A DNA stretch of 45,483 nt from Pseudomonadota bacterium (GTDB taxonomy: Bacteria > Pseudomonadota > Alphaproteobacteria > Sphingomonadales > Sphingomonadaceae), in the NCBI GenBank assembly GCA_963205175.1, contig CAUJIW010000074.1, positions 1 through 45,483 on the forward strand, in the 5' to 3' direction. Under the pieces are notes generated by a model. It saw nothing but the letters and a program-made list of their open reading frames with translations, searched no databases and had not been told where the DNA came from. The translations under genes were made by a program, and so were the position numbers. Of the stretch, positions 26,458-35,219 are shown in pieces; the stretch's first letter is position 1; the number at the start of each line of letters is the position of its first letter.

Positions 26458-27288
26458 TTACCGCATCAGATCGAGAAGCTTCTGGGGCATCTCGTTGGCC
26501 TGGCTCAGCGCGGCGATGGCCGCGTTGGTCAGGGTCTGGGCGTTGGTGAAGTTGGTCTGTTCCGCCGCAAGGTCCGCGTCCATCAGCGTGGACTCCGCCG
26601 CCTCGAGGTTCTCCAGCGATGTCGCGATGACGTCGCCGCGATACTCGAAACGCGACAGCGTCGCACCAACGTTCGCCCGCGCCGATGACACCGTGGCGAT
26701 GGCGGCATCAAGCGCATTCATCGCCGTGGTGGCATTGGTGGCGTCGGTCACGTCACCGCCCGAAATGCCCAATGCCGTGGTATCGACATCGGCCAGCTCA
26801 ACCGTGATGACGTCGGTGCTCGACGTGCCGACCATGAAGTCGACACCCGTGCCCGTCGCGAAGTCGCTGGTGCCATCCAGCAGGGTGGTGCCGTTGAAAG
26901 TGGTCGACGTCGTGATGTCGTCGATTTCCTCCAGCAGCTGCTGGTACTCCGCATCGATGTATGCACGCTCGGTCGTCCCGACGGCACCCGAGAGCGCCTG
27001 GGCGGCGAGCGACTTCATGCGTTCGAGAATATCCGAGATATTCGCGAGCGCACCATCGGCGGTCTGCAACACGGCCTCTCCGTGTTGCGCGTTGACGGAC
27101 GCTTGCTCAAGCACGGCGACATCCGCCGACAGGCCGGTGCCGATGGCAAGGCCAGCGGCATCGTCCGAGGCGGTCTGGATACGCGAGCCGCTGGACAGTT
27201 TGGCCAGCGACGTGCTCTGCGCTTCGGAATTGGCATTCAGATAGCGCAGTGCCGTGTTTGCAGCGGTATTGGTCGAGATAACAGGCAT
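26458..27288 (-). CDS. fliC: Flagellin
   Basis: The 276-residue flagellin consists essentially of the D0/D1 coiled-coil core. The N terminus (VISTNTAANTALRYLN, then SSGSRIQTASDDAAGLAIG) and the C terminus (SLENLEAAESTLMDADLAAEQTNFT...) are textbook flagellin segments, while the central variable part (about 125-195) is too short for D2/D3 outer domains. GGAG lies seven bases before the ATG. Flagellins of this length are common in alphaproteobacteria. It is transcribed away from the flgD operon, with a 310-base shared control region. Confidence 0.97.
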   Translation of the reverse strand: MPVISTNTAANTALRYLNANSEAQSTSLAKLSSGSRIQTASDDAAGLAIGTGLSADVAVLEQASVNAQHGEAVLQTADGALANISDILERMKSLAAQALSGAVGTTERAYIDAEYQQLLEEIDDITTSTTFNGTTLLDGTSDFATGTGVDFMVGTSSTDVITVELADVDTTALGISGGDVTDATNATTAMNALDAAIATVSSARANVGATLSRFEYRGDVIATSLENLEAAESTLMDADLAAEQTNFTNAQTLTNAAIAALSQANEMPQKLLDLMR

Positions 27289-27406
27289 CTTCTAACTCCA
27301 GTTTCTCCGGTTTCACGCCGGGGCCCGCGAATTCTTCGACCCCGGGAAGACGCTTCGCCGATTTTGGGCATCACGCTTCACTCGCTTCAACGGACGGTCA
27401 CCGGAC

Positions 27407-27479
27407 AATGGGGCGCACTTTTTTGATCCGGCGCTGAAAAAGTTTTTCGCCGCCGCCTACGCATTTTTTGCGCCCCATT
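27407..27479. promoter_or_regulatory. Nested dyad in the fliC/flgD divergent control region
   Basis: AATGGGGCGCA at 27407-27417 is exactly complementary to TGCGCCCCATT at 27469-27479. Almost at the same centre lies a shorter dyad, GAAAAA (27436-27441) and TTTTTC (27443-27448). This symmetric arrangement sits 119 bases from fliC and 120 bases from flgD, nearly midway, and suggests a shared divergent control element. I could not identify a convincing sigma-54 or sigma-28 promoter in the 27289-27598 gap, which has no coding signal. Confidence 0.5.
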
Positions 27480-27598
27480 CCCGCGACCGGTCCCGTTGAA
27501 GGGTCAGCAGGCCGGTGCGACCCACCACGGCGCACCGTCCAGACGACACCCAGTCGATGCCCGGCCCTCCCGGCATCGTCGACGCGAGGAAGACAGAC

Positions 27599-28270
27599 AT
27601 GACGGACATTTCTTCGATCGTCAGCACCACCACGTCGACCACCGCGTCGACGTCGTCGAGCACGACATCCGATGCCACCAACCAGTTCCTGACGCTGCTG
27701 ATGACGCAGCTGACCAACCAGAATCCGCTGGATCCGCTGGATACCAACGAGTTCACCAGCCAGCTCGTCAGCTACTCGTCGCTGGAACAGCAGATCAGCA
27801 TGAGCAGCCAGCTGGAAAACATCAGCGCGATGCTCTCGACCTATTCGAACTTCTCCGCCCTGTCCTATCTGGGCAGCACGGTGGAGCTCGACAGCAGCAT
27901 CGCACCGGTCCAGGACGGCACGGCGAACTGGGTCTACGACCTCGACTCCAACGCCACCTCGGCCACGGTCTCCGTCACCAACGACGACGGCGACGTCGTC
28001 TATGTCGACAGCGTTGACGCCAGCGCCGGCCGCCACAACCTGTCGCTGTCACTCGGCCAGCTCAACGGCGTCGCCGAGGGCGACACGCTGACGCTGAGCG
28101 TCACCGCCACCGATGGCGACGTCAACAGCATCGGCAGCAGCATCACCTCGCTGGCGGTTGCCGAGGCGCTGGACACCTCTAGCGGCAGCGCCGTGTTCCA
28201 GGCCGGCGACCTCACCTTCAGCGACGCCAACATCGTGAAATTCTACAGCAGCGCCGCCGCGGCTGCGTGA
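27599..28270 (+). CDS. flgD: Flagellar hook assembly scaffold FlgD
   Basis: The 223-residue hook-cap protein is needed to assemble hook subunits. The diagnostic N-terminal segment is present at about residues 24-60: FLTLLMTQLTNQNPLDPLDTNEFTSQL, then SSLEQQ. Behind it are two beta domains (about 85-200) with the NGDG-like NDDGDVVY element. The ATG at 27599 follows GAGGAAG; an in-frame ATG 84 bases upstream gives a non-FlgD tail. It opens an operon flgD-flgE-unknown-flgK-flgL. Confidence 0.92.
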   Translation: MTDISSIVSTTTSTTASTSSSTTSDATNQFLTLLMTQLTNQNPLDPLDTNEFTSQLVSYSSLEQQISMSSQLENISAMLSTYSNFSALSYLGSTVELDSSIAPVQDGTANWVYDLDSNATSATVSVTNDDGDVVYVDSVDASAGRHNLSLSLGQLNGVAEGDTLTLSVTATDGDVNSIGSSITSLAVAEALDTSSGSAVFQAGDLTFSDANIVKFYSSAAAAA

Positions 28271-28294
28271 CGTCATAAAGTCAGGAGACACCCC

Positions 28295-29575
28295 ATGAGC
28301 CTTACGTCTGCGCTTACGTCGGCCGTGTCCGGCCTCACCGCCCAGAGCCTGGCGCTGTCGGCGATTTCCGAGAATATCGCCAACGCCAGCACCACCGCCT
28401 ACAAGACCAAGGATGTGTCGTTCCAGTCCCTGGTCACCGGCGCCGGCAGCGGCGGCAATTCGGTGAGCGGCGTGTCGGGCTCCACCAGCCAGTCGGTGAG
28501 CGTGCAGGGTCTGGTGGAAGCCACCGACGTCTCCACCAACATCGCCATCCAGGGCAGCGGCTATTTCGTCGTCGCCGACGACACCGACGCGAAGGCCTCG
28601 GATTACAAATACACCCGCAACGGCAGCTTCTCGACCGATGCCGATGGCTATCTGGTCAACGAGGAAGGCTATTATCTGCTGGGCTTCGCGACCGACGCCG
28701 AAGGCAACATCACCACCAGCAACACCAGCGATCTGTCCGGCCTGCAGCCGATCAGCGTCGAGTCCATCAGCGGCACCGCCAAGGCGACCACCGAGGTCTC
28801 GATGGTGGCCAACCTGCCGGCCGACGCTGCCGCCGGCGATACCTTCACGACGTCCATCGAGATCCTCGACTCCGTCGGTGTCAGCCACACCATCGAGCAG
28901 ACCTGGACCAAGGACAGCGCCAACAGCTGGACGCTGACGCTGAGCAACCCCTATTCCGGCGACGACGCCAGCACCTCCAGCGGCACCATCAGTCCGTCGA
29001 CCGTCACCGTGACCTTCGATCAAAACGGCCTGCTGGCCTCGACCAACCCGTCGCCGATCGACCTCACCATCACCGGTCTGTCGTCGGGCGCCGGCGATAC
29101 CAGGTTCACGCTGGATCTTGGCACCGCCGGCAGTGCCGACGGCCTGACCCAGTTCGCCTCCACCGTCGACACCCCGGCCATCGAAGTGACCGAGATCGAA
29201 CAGGACGGCGCGCGCTATGGCCAGCTCACCAGCGTCTCCATCGACGACGATGGCCTGGTAACCGCCAATTTCGACAACGGCCTCAGCATGGCGATCTATC
29301 AGATTCCGGTCGCCACCTTCTCCAACCCCGCCGGCCTGACCCTGGTCGAGGGCACCGTCTACGACGAGAGCCTGGCGGCGGGCTCGCTCAACATCTCGCT
29401 GCCTGGACAGGGCGGTGCCGGCAGCCTGGAGGCCAGCGCGCTGGAAGCCTCGACCACCGACACGGCGGTGGAGTTCAACAAGATGATCGTCGCGCAGCAG
29501 GCCTATTCGGCGGCGGCCCAGCTGATCAGCACCGTCGACGACATGTTTGAATCATTGATCCAGGCGGTCCGCTGA
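28295..29575 (+). CDS. flgE: Flagellar hook protein FlgE
   Basis: The 426-residue hook subunit has the conserved N-terminal helix (LTAQSLALSAISENIANASTTAYK) and C-terminal helix (VEFNKMIVAQQAYSAAAQLISTVDDMFESLIQAVR) that pack in the hook core, with beta domains between. Length and the full middle region favour hook protein over the shorter rod proteins FlgF/FlgG. GGAG stands nine bases before the ATG. The stop overlaps the next start by one base (TGATG at 29573-29577). Confidence 0.93.
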   Translation: MSLTSALTSAVSGLTAQSLALSAISENIANASTTAYKTKDVSFQSLVTGAGSGGNSVSGVSGSTSQSVSVQGLVEATDVSTNIAIQGSGYFVVADDTDAKASDYKYTRNGSFSTDADGYLVNEEGYYLLGFATDAEGNITTSNTSDLSGLQPISVESISGTAKATTEVSMVANLPADAAAGDTFTTSIEILDSVGVSHTIEQTWTKDSANSWTLTLSNPYSGDDASTSSGTISPSTVTVTFDQNGLLASTNPSPIDLTITGLSSGAGDTRFTLDLGTAGSADGLTQFASTVDTPAIEVTEIEQDGARYGQLTSVSIDDDGLVTANFDNGLSMAIYQIPVATFSNPAGLTLVEGTVYDESLAAGSLNISLPGQGGAGSLEASALEASTTDTAVEFNKMIVAQQAYSAAAQLISTVDDMFESLIQAVR

Positions 29576-29907
29576 TGTCCCGCGCGCTCAACCGGACGCT
29601 GGCGGCGGCGGCACGCTCGCGCAAGCAGGACTTCGCCCTGCCGCTGGTGCGCTCGACCGACGAGGCCGCCGCACTGGCCCGCGAGATCGTCGTGCAGGTG
29701 CGCCACCTGCCCGACGACCAGCGCCTGCTGCTGCTCACCAGCATTCACGAGCTCTGCCAGATGCTCGAACGCCGGCTGGATGTGCTGGAGCGCGACATGG
29801 CGGAAACCCGCCAGCAGCTGCTGCGCATCGAGCACGGCGTGCGCGCCAGCAACGGCTACGCCAACAGCGTCGGCCTCAGTGGCCCGGCGCGCGGCATCCG
29901 GCGATAG
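29575..29907 (+). CDS. Unknown helical protein within the flagellar operon (FlgN-like position)
   Basis: The 110-residue soluble protein is not one I can name. It has a basic N terminus, then a long helical stretch with coiled-coil-like spacing (about 28-90: AAALAREIVVQV, LPDDQRLLLLTSIHELCQML, then ERRLDVLERDMAETRQQLL) and a disordered Gly/Arg tail. It is translationally coupled to flgE and lies just before flgK-flgL, the two clients of the export chaperone FlgN. Size, helicity and position would fit a FlgN-like chaperone or another junction-assembly factor, but there is no sequence proof. Confidence 0.75.
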   Translation: MSRALNRTLAAAARSRKQDFALPLVRSTDEAAALAREIVVQVRHLPDDQRLLLLTSIHELCQMLERRLDVLERDMAETRQQLLRIEHGVRASNGYANSVGLSGPARGIRR

Positions 29908-29928
29908 CGGCACAGGGAGGTCCGCGCC

Positions 29929-31659
29929 ATGTCCCTCACCTCATCCCTGCTGACGGCTAGCAGCGGCCTGCTGAACACGCAGTACCAGATCGCCATTACC
30001 AACACGAACGTCTCCAACGCGGGCGAGACGGGCTACACCAAGAAGACCTACTCGGCGACCAGCGTCAGTTCCGCCACCGGCTCGACCTTTACCGCCGGCC
30101 AGGTCGAGCGCACGGTCAACACCTATCTCTCGAAGACCGTTGTCGCCAAGAACGCCGAGCTCGGCGCGGCCCGGACCATCAACGATTACCTGGCCAGCTA
30201 CGACACGATGGTCGGCCAGGTCGATGGCGGCACCGATCTGTCCAGCATGATCGACACGCTGCAGGCGTCGATCAGCGCCCTGTCGGCGTCGGCCGACAGC
30301 GAGAGCGCCAAATCGCAGGTGCTGGCCGACCTGGAAGGCCTGACCACGCAGATCAGCGCGCTGTCGGCCCAGGTGCAGAGCCTGCGCACCGAGGCGGAAG
30401 GCGACATCGCCGACACCGTGGCCGCCATCAACGACGGCCTGTCGCTGATCGCCTCGCTCAACGACCAGATCGTCTCGCTGGCCAGCAACGGCGCCGACGT
30501 CACCGGCCTGGAAGACCAGCGCGACGCCGCCCTGGTCGAACTGTCGTCGCTGATCGGCATTTCCTACTACACCACCAGCGACAACCAGGTGCAGGTCTAC
30601 ACCCAGTCGGGCAGCCTGCTGCTGGGCGTCGATGGCGCCGTGACGCTCGACTACACCGCCGCCGGCCGGCTCGACGCCGCGGTGAGCTACCCCGACACCC
30701 TGTCGGGCATCACGCTCAACGGCCGCGACATCACCGGCACGCTGACCAGCGGCGAGCTGGGCGCGCTGCTGTCGCTGCGCGACGACTTCCTGGTCGGCGA
30801 GCAGGAGAAGCTCGACGCCCTGGCCGGCGCGCTCATCGCGCAGATCAACGACGCCGCCAACGCCAGCAGCACCTACCCGCCGCCCAACAGCCTGACCAGC
30901 GCCGGAACGGTGGCCGCCAGCGACAGTTTCAGCGCCACCGGCAGCATCCGCATCGCCATCACCGGCACCGACGGCACGCTGGTCTCGACCCAGGATCTCG
31001 ACCTCGGCGGCATCACCACCATCGCCGACCTGGTGACGGCGCTCAACGGCATCAGCGGTGTCAGCGCCAGCGTGTCGAGCGACGGCAAGCTGGTGGTGGC
31101 CGCCAGCAGCGCCAGTCAGGGCATCGTCATTGCCGGCATCGACGAGAGCGTTGGCGCCGAGGGTGACGGCTTTTCGAGCTACTTCGGCTTCAACGACATC
31201 CTCACCGGCACCGACGCCCGCAGCATCGGCCTGGTGTCGGCGATGTCGGACGACCCCAGCCTGCTGCCCACCGCCACGCTGGCCGACACGCTGACGGTCG
31301 GCGCCAAGGCGCTCACCGCCGCCGACAACAGCGGCGTCATGCGGCTCGCCGAGGCGCTGACCGGCGACATCAGCTTCGAGGCCGCCGGCGGCTTTTCGGC
31401 CCGCACGGCGAGCCTGGCCGACTATGCCGCGTCCATCGTCTCGGCCGCGGCGACAATGATCAGCACCGCCGAGACGACGCTGGAGACCGCCCAGGACAGC
31501 TACGACTATGTCTCCAATCTGCTCACCAACCAGACAGCGGTGAACATCGACGAGGAAATCGCCAGGCTGACGCTGTTCCAGAACCAGTATGAGGCAACGG
31601 CCCAGCTGATCTCCATCACCCAGGAGCTGTTCGACACGCTCATCAACATGGTGAAATGA
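29929..31659 (+). CDS. flgK: Flagellar hook-associated protein 1 (FlgK)
   Basis: The 576-residue hook-filament junction protein opens with SLTSSLLTASSGLLNTQYQIAITNTNVSNAGETGYTKK, the typical rod/hook N-terminal helix and 'N-x-x-N-x-x-T-x-GY' turn, and ends with EEIARLTLFQNQYEATAQLISITQELFDTLINMV, the FlgK C-terminal helix. The middle contains the long helical domain (about 80-185) and beta domains. AGGGAGG precedes the ATG by ten bases. Thirteen bases separate it from flgL. Confidence 0.95.
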   Translation: MSLTSSLLTASSGLLNTQYQIAITNTNVSNAGETGYTKKTYSATSVSSATGSTFTAGQVERTVNTYLSKTVVAKNAELGAARTINDYLASYDTMVGQVDGGTDLSSMIDTLQASISALSASADSESAKSQVLADLEGLTTQISALSAQVQSLRTEAEGDIADTVAAINDGLSLIASLNDQIVSLASNGADVTGLEDQRDAALVELSSLIGISYYTTSDNQVQVYTQSGSLLLGVDGAVTLDYTAAGRLDAAVSYPDTLSGITLNGRDITGTLTSGELGALLSLRDDFLVGEQEKLDALAGALIAQINDAANASSTYPPPNSLTSAGTVAASDSFSATGSIRIAITGTDGTLVSTQDLDLGGITTIADLVTALNGISGVSASVSSDGKLVVAASSASQGIVIAGIDESVGAEGDGFSSYFGFNDILTGTDARSIGLVSAMSDDPSLLPTATLADTLTVGAKALTAADNSGVMRLAEALTGDISFEAAGGFSARTASLADYAASIVSAAATMISTAETTLETAQDSYDYVSNLLTNQTAVNIDEEIARLTLFQNQYEATAQLISITQELFDTLINMVK

Positions 31660-31672
31660 GGAGGCCGGACCG

Positions 31673-32563
31673 ATGATCGGGCGCATCGCCAGTTTTTCCC
31701 ATACCAGCTACCTGCTGACGCTGAGCATGGGCACGCAGACGCGGCTGGCCCAGGCGCAGGAGCAGCAGGCCTCCGGCCTGATCTCGCAAAGCTATGCCGG
31801 CATCGCCCGCGACACGGCGGCCCTGCTCGACCTCAACGGCAAGGTCAGCGCCGCCCAGGCCGACGCGCAGACCGCCGAAACCACCGCCGGCACCATGGAA
31901 ATCATGTACTCGACGCTGAACAACATCGTCGATCTGGCCTCCGAAATCCAAAGCCAGCTGGCGGCCGCCCTCGACAGCACCACCACCAATATCGCCAACT
32001 CGGCCGAGCAATGGCTGACCGACCTCGCCAGCATGCTCAACACCACCTACGCCGGCAGATATCTGTTCGCCGGCACCGCCACCGACGCCATGCCGGTGGA
32101 CATCAGCGCCTACGACCCCGCCAGCGCCACCACCGCCGACACCAGCTATTACCAGGGCGCCGAGGCCAGCCTGCGCTATACCGGCAGCGACGGCTACACG
32201 GTGAGCTATGGCGCCACCGCCGACGACGCGGCGTTCGAGCAGATCTTCCGCGCGCTGTCGATGGTCATCGACGCGCCGGACGACGCCTCGGTGCGTCAGG
32301 CCGCCTACGACCTGATGGACAGCGCCATCGACCGGCTGGGTCAGCTGCAGCAGACGCTCTCGACCAAGACCTCGGCGCTCAACACCTACATGGGCCAGCG
32401 CAGCGCCATCGCCGAGGATCTGGCGACGCTCGCCTCGGACCTCAAGGATACCGATCTCGCCGCCGCCACCGTGATGGTGACGCAGTACCAGACCCAGCTG
32501 GAAGCCAGCTATTCCAGCATCTCCAAGCTGCTGAGCACCAACCTGCTGGATTATCTGCGCTGA
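31673..32563 (+). CDS. flgL: Flagellar hook-associated protein 3 (FlgL)
   Basis: The 296-residue junction protein lies beyond FlgK and shares flagellin's fold. The N-terminal helix region contains SMGTQTRLAQAQEQQASGLISQSYAGIARDTAALLDL, and the segment TTYAGRYLFAGTATDA matches the 'GRYLFAG' element common to FlgL. The C-terminal helix (LKDTDLAAATVMVTQYQTQLEASYSSISKLLSTNLLDYL) is characteristic. It is the last gene of the operon; the next 187 bases contain only GC-rich dyads (for example TTGCAATGCAA at 32674-32684) and no gene. Confidence 0.93.
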   Translation: MIGRIASFSHTSYLLTLSMGTQTRLAQAQEQQASGLISQSYAGIARDTAALLDLNGKVSAAQADAQTAETTAGTMEIMYSTLNNIVDLASEIQSQLAAALDSTTTNIANSAEQWLTDLASMLNTTYAGRYLFAGTATDAMPVDISAYDPASATTADTSYYQGAEASLRYTGSDGYTVSYGATADDAAFEQIFRALSMVIDAPDDASVRQAAYDLMDSAIDRLGQLQQTLSTKTSALNTYMGQRSAIAEDLATLASDLKDTDLAAATVMVTQYQTQLEASYSSISKLLSTNLLDYLR

Positions 32564-32750
32564 GGGCAAAATTGCCGGCTCGGTCGCGGCGCTGCGCGCC
32601 TCCGCGGCCGCATGCGACTTTCAGCGATCCCGGCCGGGCCGGCCTTGATAAAGGTGCGGACGCAAATAATAGTTTGCAATGCAAGCCAATGGACGCATGA
32701 TCAGCTCCCGCCTGGTGGTCGGATCTCATTGATATTGTAGTATCGGCCAC

Positions 32751-33587
32751 TCAGGCCGACCGGGCGATCCAGTCGGAGATCTTCGCCTCCAGGACCGCCA
32801 TCGGCAGGATGCCGGTGTCCAGTACCTTGGCATGATAGTCCCGAATGTCGAAGCGTGATCCAAGGCTCGCCTTGGCCTCTGCACGCAGTCGCTTGAAGGT
32901 GAGTTCACCGACTTTGTAGGCGCAGGCCTGGCCGGGGCAGGCGATGTAGCGATCGATCTCGACGGCGACATCGCGTGGTGCCATCGAGGTGTTGGCCAGC
33001 ATATAGTCAATCGCCTGCTGCCGGGTCCATTGCCGGGCGTGGATGCCGGTATCGACCACCATGCGCACTGCCCGCAGCATTTCCATGTCGAGATGGCCGA
33101 ACCACTGCCAGGGATCGGTGAACAGCCCGAGATCGCGGCCCAGCGACTCTGCATACAGGCCCCAGCCTTCGGTGTAGGCCGTGCCGGTGCCGAAGCGCAG
33201 CAGGTCGGGCAGCGCGGCATTTTCCCGCGCCAGGGTCAGCTGGAAGTGGTGGCCGGGAATGCCCTCGTGCAACGTCAGCGTCTCCAGGGTGGGGATCGGC
33301 CGCGTGTTCAGCATTGCCATATTGAAGTACAGCGTGCCGGGCGTCTGGCCATCGGGCGGGCCGGGGCGATAATAGCCGGTGCCGCGCTGCTCGCCGAGAG
33401 CCGGCAGCGGCGCGACCCGGAACGGGGCACGCGGGCGGCGACGGAACAGGGCGGGGATACCCGGCCAGATGCGCGCCTCGATCGCCGTGAAGCGAGCCAG
33501 AAGTTCTTCGGGCGTCTTGCAGTAGAACTGCGGGTCGGTGCGCACGAAATCGAACAGCGCCTTGAGGTCGCCGCTGAATTTCAGCGT
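32751..33587 (-). pseudogene. DUF885 family protein, 5'-truncated
   Basis: This is the C-terminal half of a DUF885 protein (zincin-like, usually around 600 residues). Metal-site motifs are intact: HEGIPGHH and, downstream, AYTEGWGLYAE. Homology-like sequence continues upstream of the GTG at 33545 through KFSGDLKALFDF and then stops abruptly near 33587, next to the desaturase gene; about 300 N-terminal residues are missing. A 264-residue product from 33545 is possible, but lacks half of the domain. I read it as a broken gene; a newly started short version is less likely. Confidence 0.75.
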
Positions 33588-33623
33588 TAGGGATCGGGCC
33601 CGAGGGCGACATACTTCCAGGGG

Positions 33624-34457
33624 TCAGGTGGGTTCACCCGGCGTGGCCGGCCGGTCGGGCGGGCCGAACAGGGTCGCCAGCAGCGCGCGCGGCGAGCGGC
33701 TGCGGCGGGCGTCGCGCAGCAGGCGGCTCCACTCGCCAAAGGCGATCGCCAGCGGGTTGTCGCGGCGCGGCCGATGGGCGAGGCCATAGCGCAGCGGCTC
33801 GTCGGGGCGCTCGCGGGCCAGCGTGCCGAACAGCCGGTCGAACACGATCAGCGTGCCGCCATAGTTGCAGTCGAGATAGGCCGTGTTGCTGGCGTGGTGT
33901 AGCCGGTGGTGGGCCGGGGTGTTCAGCACCCACTCCAGCGGCCCCAGCCGGCCGACCGCCTCGGTGTGCAGGAAGAACTGGTAGCGCAGGTTGAGCGCCA
34001 GCAGCGCGAACACCAGCAGGGGGTCGAAGCCCATGAGCACCAGTGGCAGATAGACGATCCAGCCGGCGGAAATCAGGCTGGTCCAGCCCAGCCGGAACGA
34101 GGCCAGCAGCGTCAGCTCGTGGGGGGAGTGGTGCACGCTGTGGGTGGCCCACAGCCAGCGGACGCGGTGGCTGGCGCGATGGAACCAGTAATAGGCGAAT
34201 TCGACCGCCAGAAAGCCTGTGATCCAGGTCCACAGGCTGTCGAGCGGCCACACCACCGGCGCCCATTGCCAGGTGGCCTCGAACACAAGGCCGAGCACCA
34301 CGGCGTTGAGCAGCGCAAAGGGAATGCCGCCAGCCATCAGCCCCAGCGTGGCGAGCGCCGCCCGGCCATCATAGCCGCGCCGCTGGTGCAGCCGCCAGGC
34401 GACTTCCACCAGCACCAGCAACGCCATGAGGGCCAGCCAGACGGGCGAACGCTCCAT
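33624..34457 (-). CDS. Sterol desaturase / fatty acid hydroxylase family membrane protein
   Basis: The 277-residue membrane-bound di-iron enzyme has the histidine clusters HRASH, HSVHHS and HHRLHH, the eight-histidine signature of this superfamily, with four to five hydrophobic helices around them. It would hydroxylate or desaturate a lipid (fatty acyl chain, hopanoid, carotenoid) at the inner membrane. The ATG at 34457 follows GGGAGAG; a TTG two codons upstream is less likely. It is downstream of the EF-hand gene on the same strand, with 88 bases of imperfect repeats between. Confidence 0.9.
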   Translation of the reverse strand: MERSPVWLALMALLVLVEVAWRLHQRRGYDGRAALATLGLMAGGIPFALLNAVVLGLVFEATWQWAPVVWPLDSLWTWITGFLAVEFAYYWFHRASHRVRWLWATHSVHHSPHELTLLASFRLGWTSLISAGWIVYLPLVLMGFDPLLVFALLALNLRYQFFLHTEAVGRLGPLEWVLNTPAHHRLHHASNTAYLDCNYGGTLIVFDRLFGTLARERPDEPLRYGLAHRPRRDNPLAIAFGEWSRLLRDARRSRSPRALLATLFGPPDRPATPGEPT

Positions 34458-34503
34458 GGTCAAACTCTCCCGCCTCGGGGTTGCGGTTCACGACACGGCG
34501 CCC

Positions 34504-34550
34504 GGGACTCGACATTCAGGGCTCGGCGTTCCCGGGGCCGGGCGTTCAGG
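34504..34550. repeat. Three imperfect tandem repeats of about 16 bases
   Basis: GGGACTCGACATTCA (34504), GGGCTCGGCGTTC (34519) and GGGCCGGGCGTTCAGG (34535) follow each other with a period of 15-16 bases. The last copy runs into the EF-hand gene's 3' end. They are non-coding in the gap and their role is unknown. Confidence 0.4.
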
Positions 34551-35034
34551 AGGCCCGACGGTGGGCCCCGTCGCTCTTGGCAGCCTTGAAGGCATCCAGC
34601 TCGGCCTTGGTGACATTGCCGTCCTGGTTGGTGTCGGCCAGTTCGAACAGCGGGATCGGTGCCACCTGATATTCGCCGCGCGTCACCTTGCCATCACCGT
34701 TGGTATCGGCGCGGGCGATCACTGTTTCGAACTGCTCGGCCATCTGCGGCCGGAAGGAGGCCAGCCGTGCGAAATCGGCGTTGGAGATGACGCCGTCGTT
34801 GTTGCGGTCCATGCGGCTGAAATTGGCGTTGCGGGCAGTGATGAACTCGCTGCGGGTGATGATGCCATCCTTGTTGCTGTCGGCCTTGTCGAACACGGCC
34901 ATACCCTGGGCACCGAACGAGCCGCCGCCAAAGGCCTGGGCCAGCGCCGGTGGGGCAACCGACAGGGCCAGCACCGCGACCAGCAGCCGGGTAACGGCGG
35001 GTGGGCGCCGGAGAGAAGAAGAGCTGAGGTGCAT
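34546..35034 (-). CDS. Exported EF-hand calcium-binding protein
   Basis: The 162-residue protein has a signal peptide (residues 1-33, ending ALAQ) and four 12-residue EF-hand loops: Asp52-Glu63, Asp76-Asp87, Asp110-Glu121 and Asp134-Glu145. Each has the D-x-N-x-DG core; the second ends in Asp instead of Glu, which usually favours weaker or Mg-tolerant binding. The start at 35034 has AAGGA upstream; the longer frame to 35145 runs into non-coding sequence. It is probably a periplasmic calcium buffer or sensor. It is oriented away from the two-component genes. Confidence 0.9.
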   Translation of the reverse strand: MHLSSSSLRRPPAVTRLLVAVLALSVAPPALAQAFGGGSFGAQGMAVFDKADSNKDGIITRSEFITARNANFSRMDRNNDGVISNADFARLASFRPQMAEQFETVIARADTNGDGKVTRGEYQVAPIPLFELADTNQDGNVTKAELDAFKAAKSDGAHRRAS

Positions 35035-35165
35035 GGTATTCGTCCTTGAGGGGTGTGGGGCTGGGGACTGCGCCTCGCAGATAATAAAGGCGTGCCGCGC
35101 CCGATCTTTGGGGCCAATGCGACGCGGCACGCCAGTGGTAGGCACAGGTTGCCAGGGTCAGACCG

Positions 35166-35214
35166 ATCTGCCGCGCACCCCGACCGGGGCCGGAGGTGTG
35201 CGGGGCGGATCGAT
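35166..35214 (-). terminator. Imperfect GC-rich hairpin after the Thr/Ser-rich protein gene
   Basis: On the minus strand, just past the stop at 35220, a long interrupted stem (CGATC-x-GCC-x-GCGCACCCC against GAGGTGTGCGGGGCGGATCG) could end the transcript. No T-run is present. Confidence 0.35.
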
Positions 35215-35219
35215 GCCGG

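Noticed and set aside
27289..27598. Sigma-54 or sigma-28 promoter for fliC or flgD
   Set aside because: GG and GC elements with the required spacing were not found, and sigma-28 matches were too weak to call.
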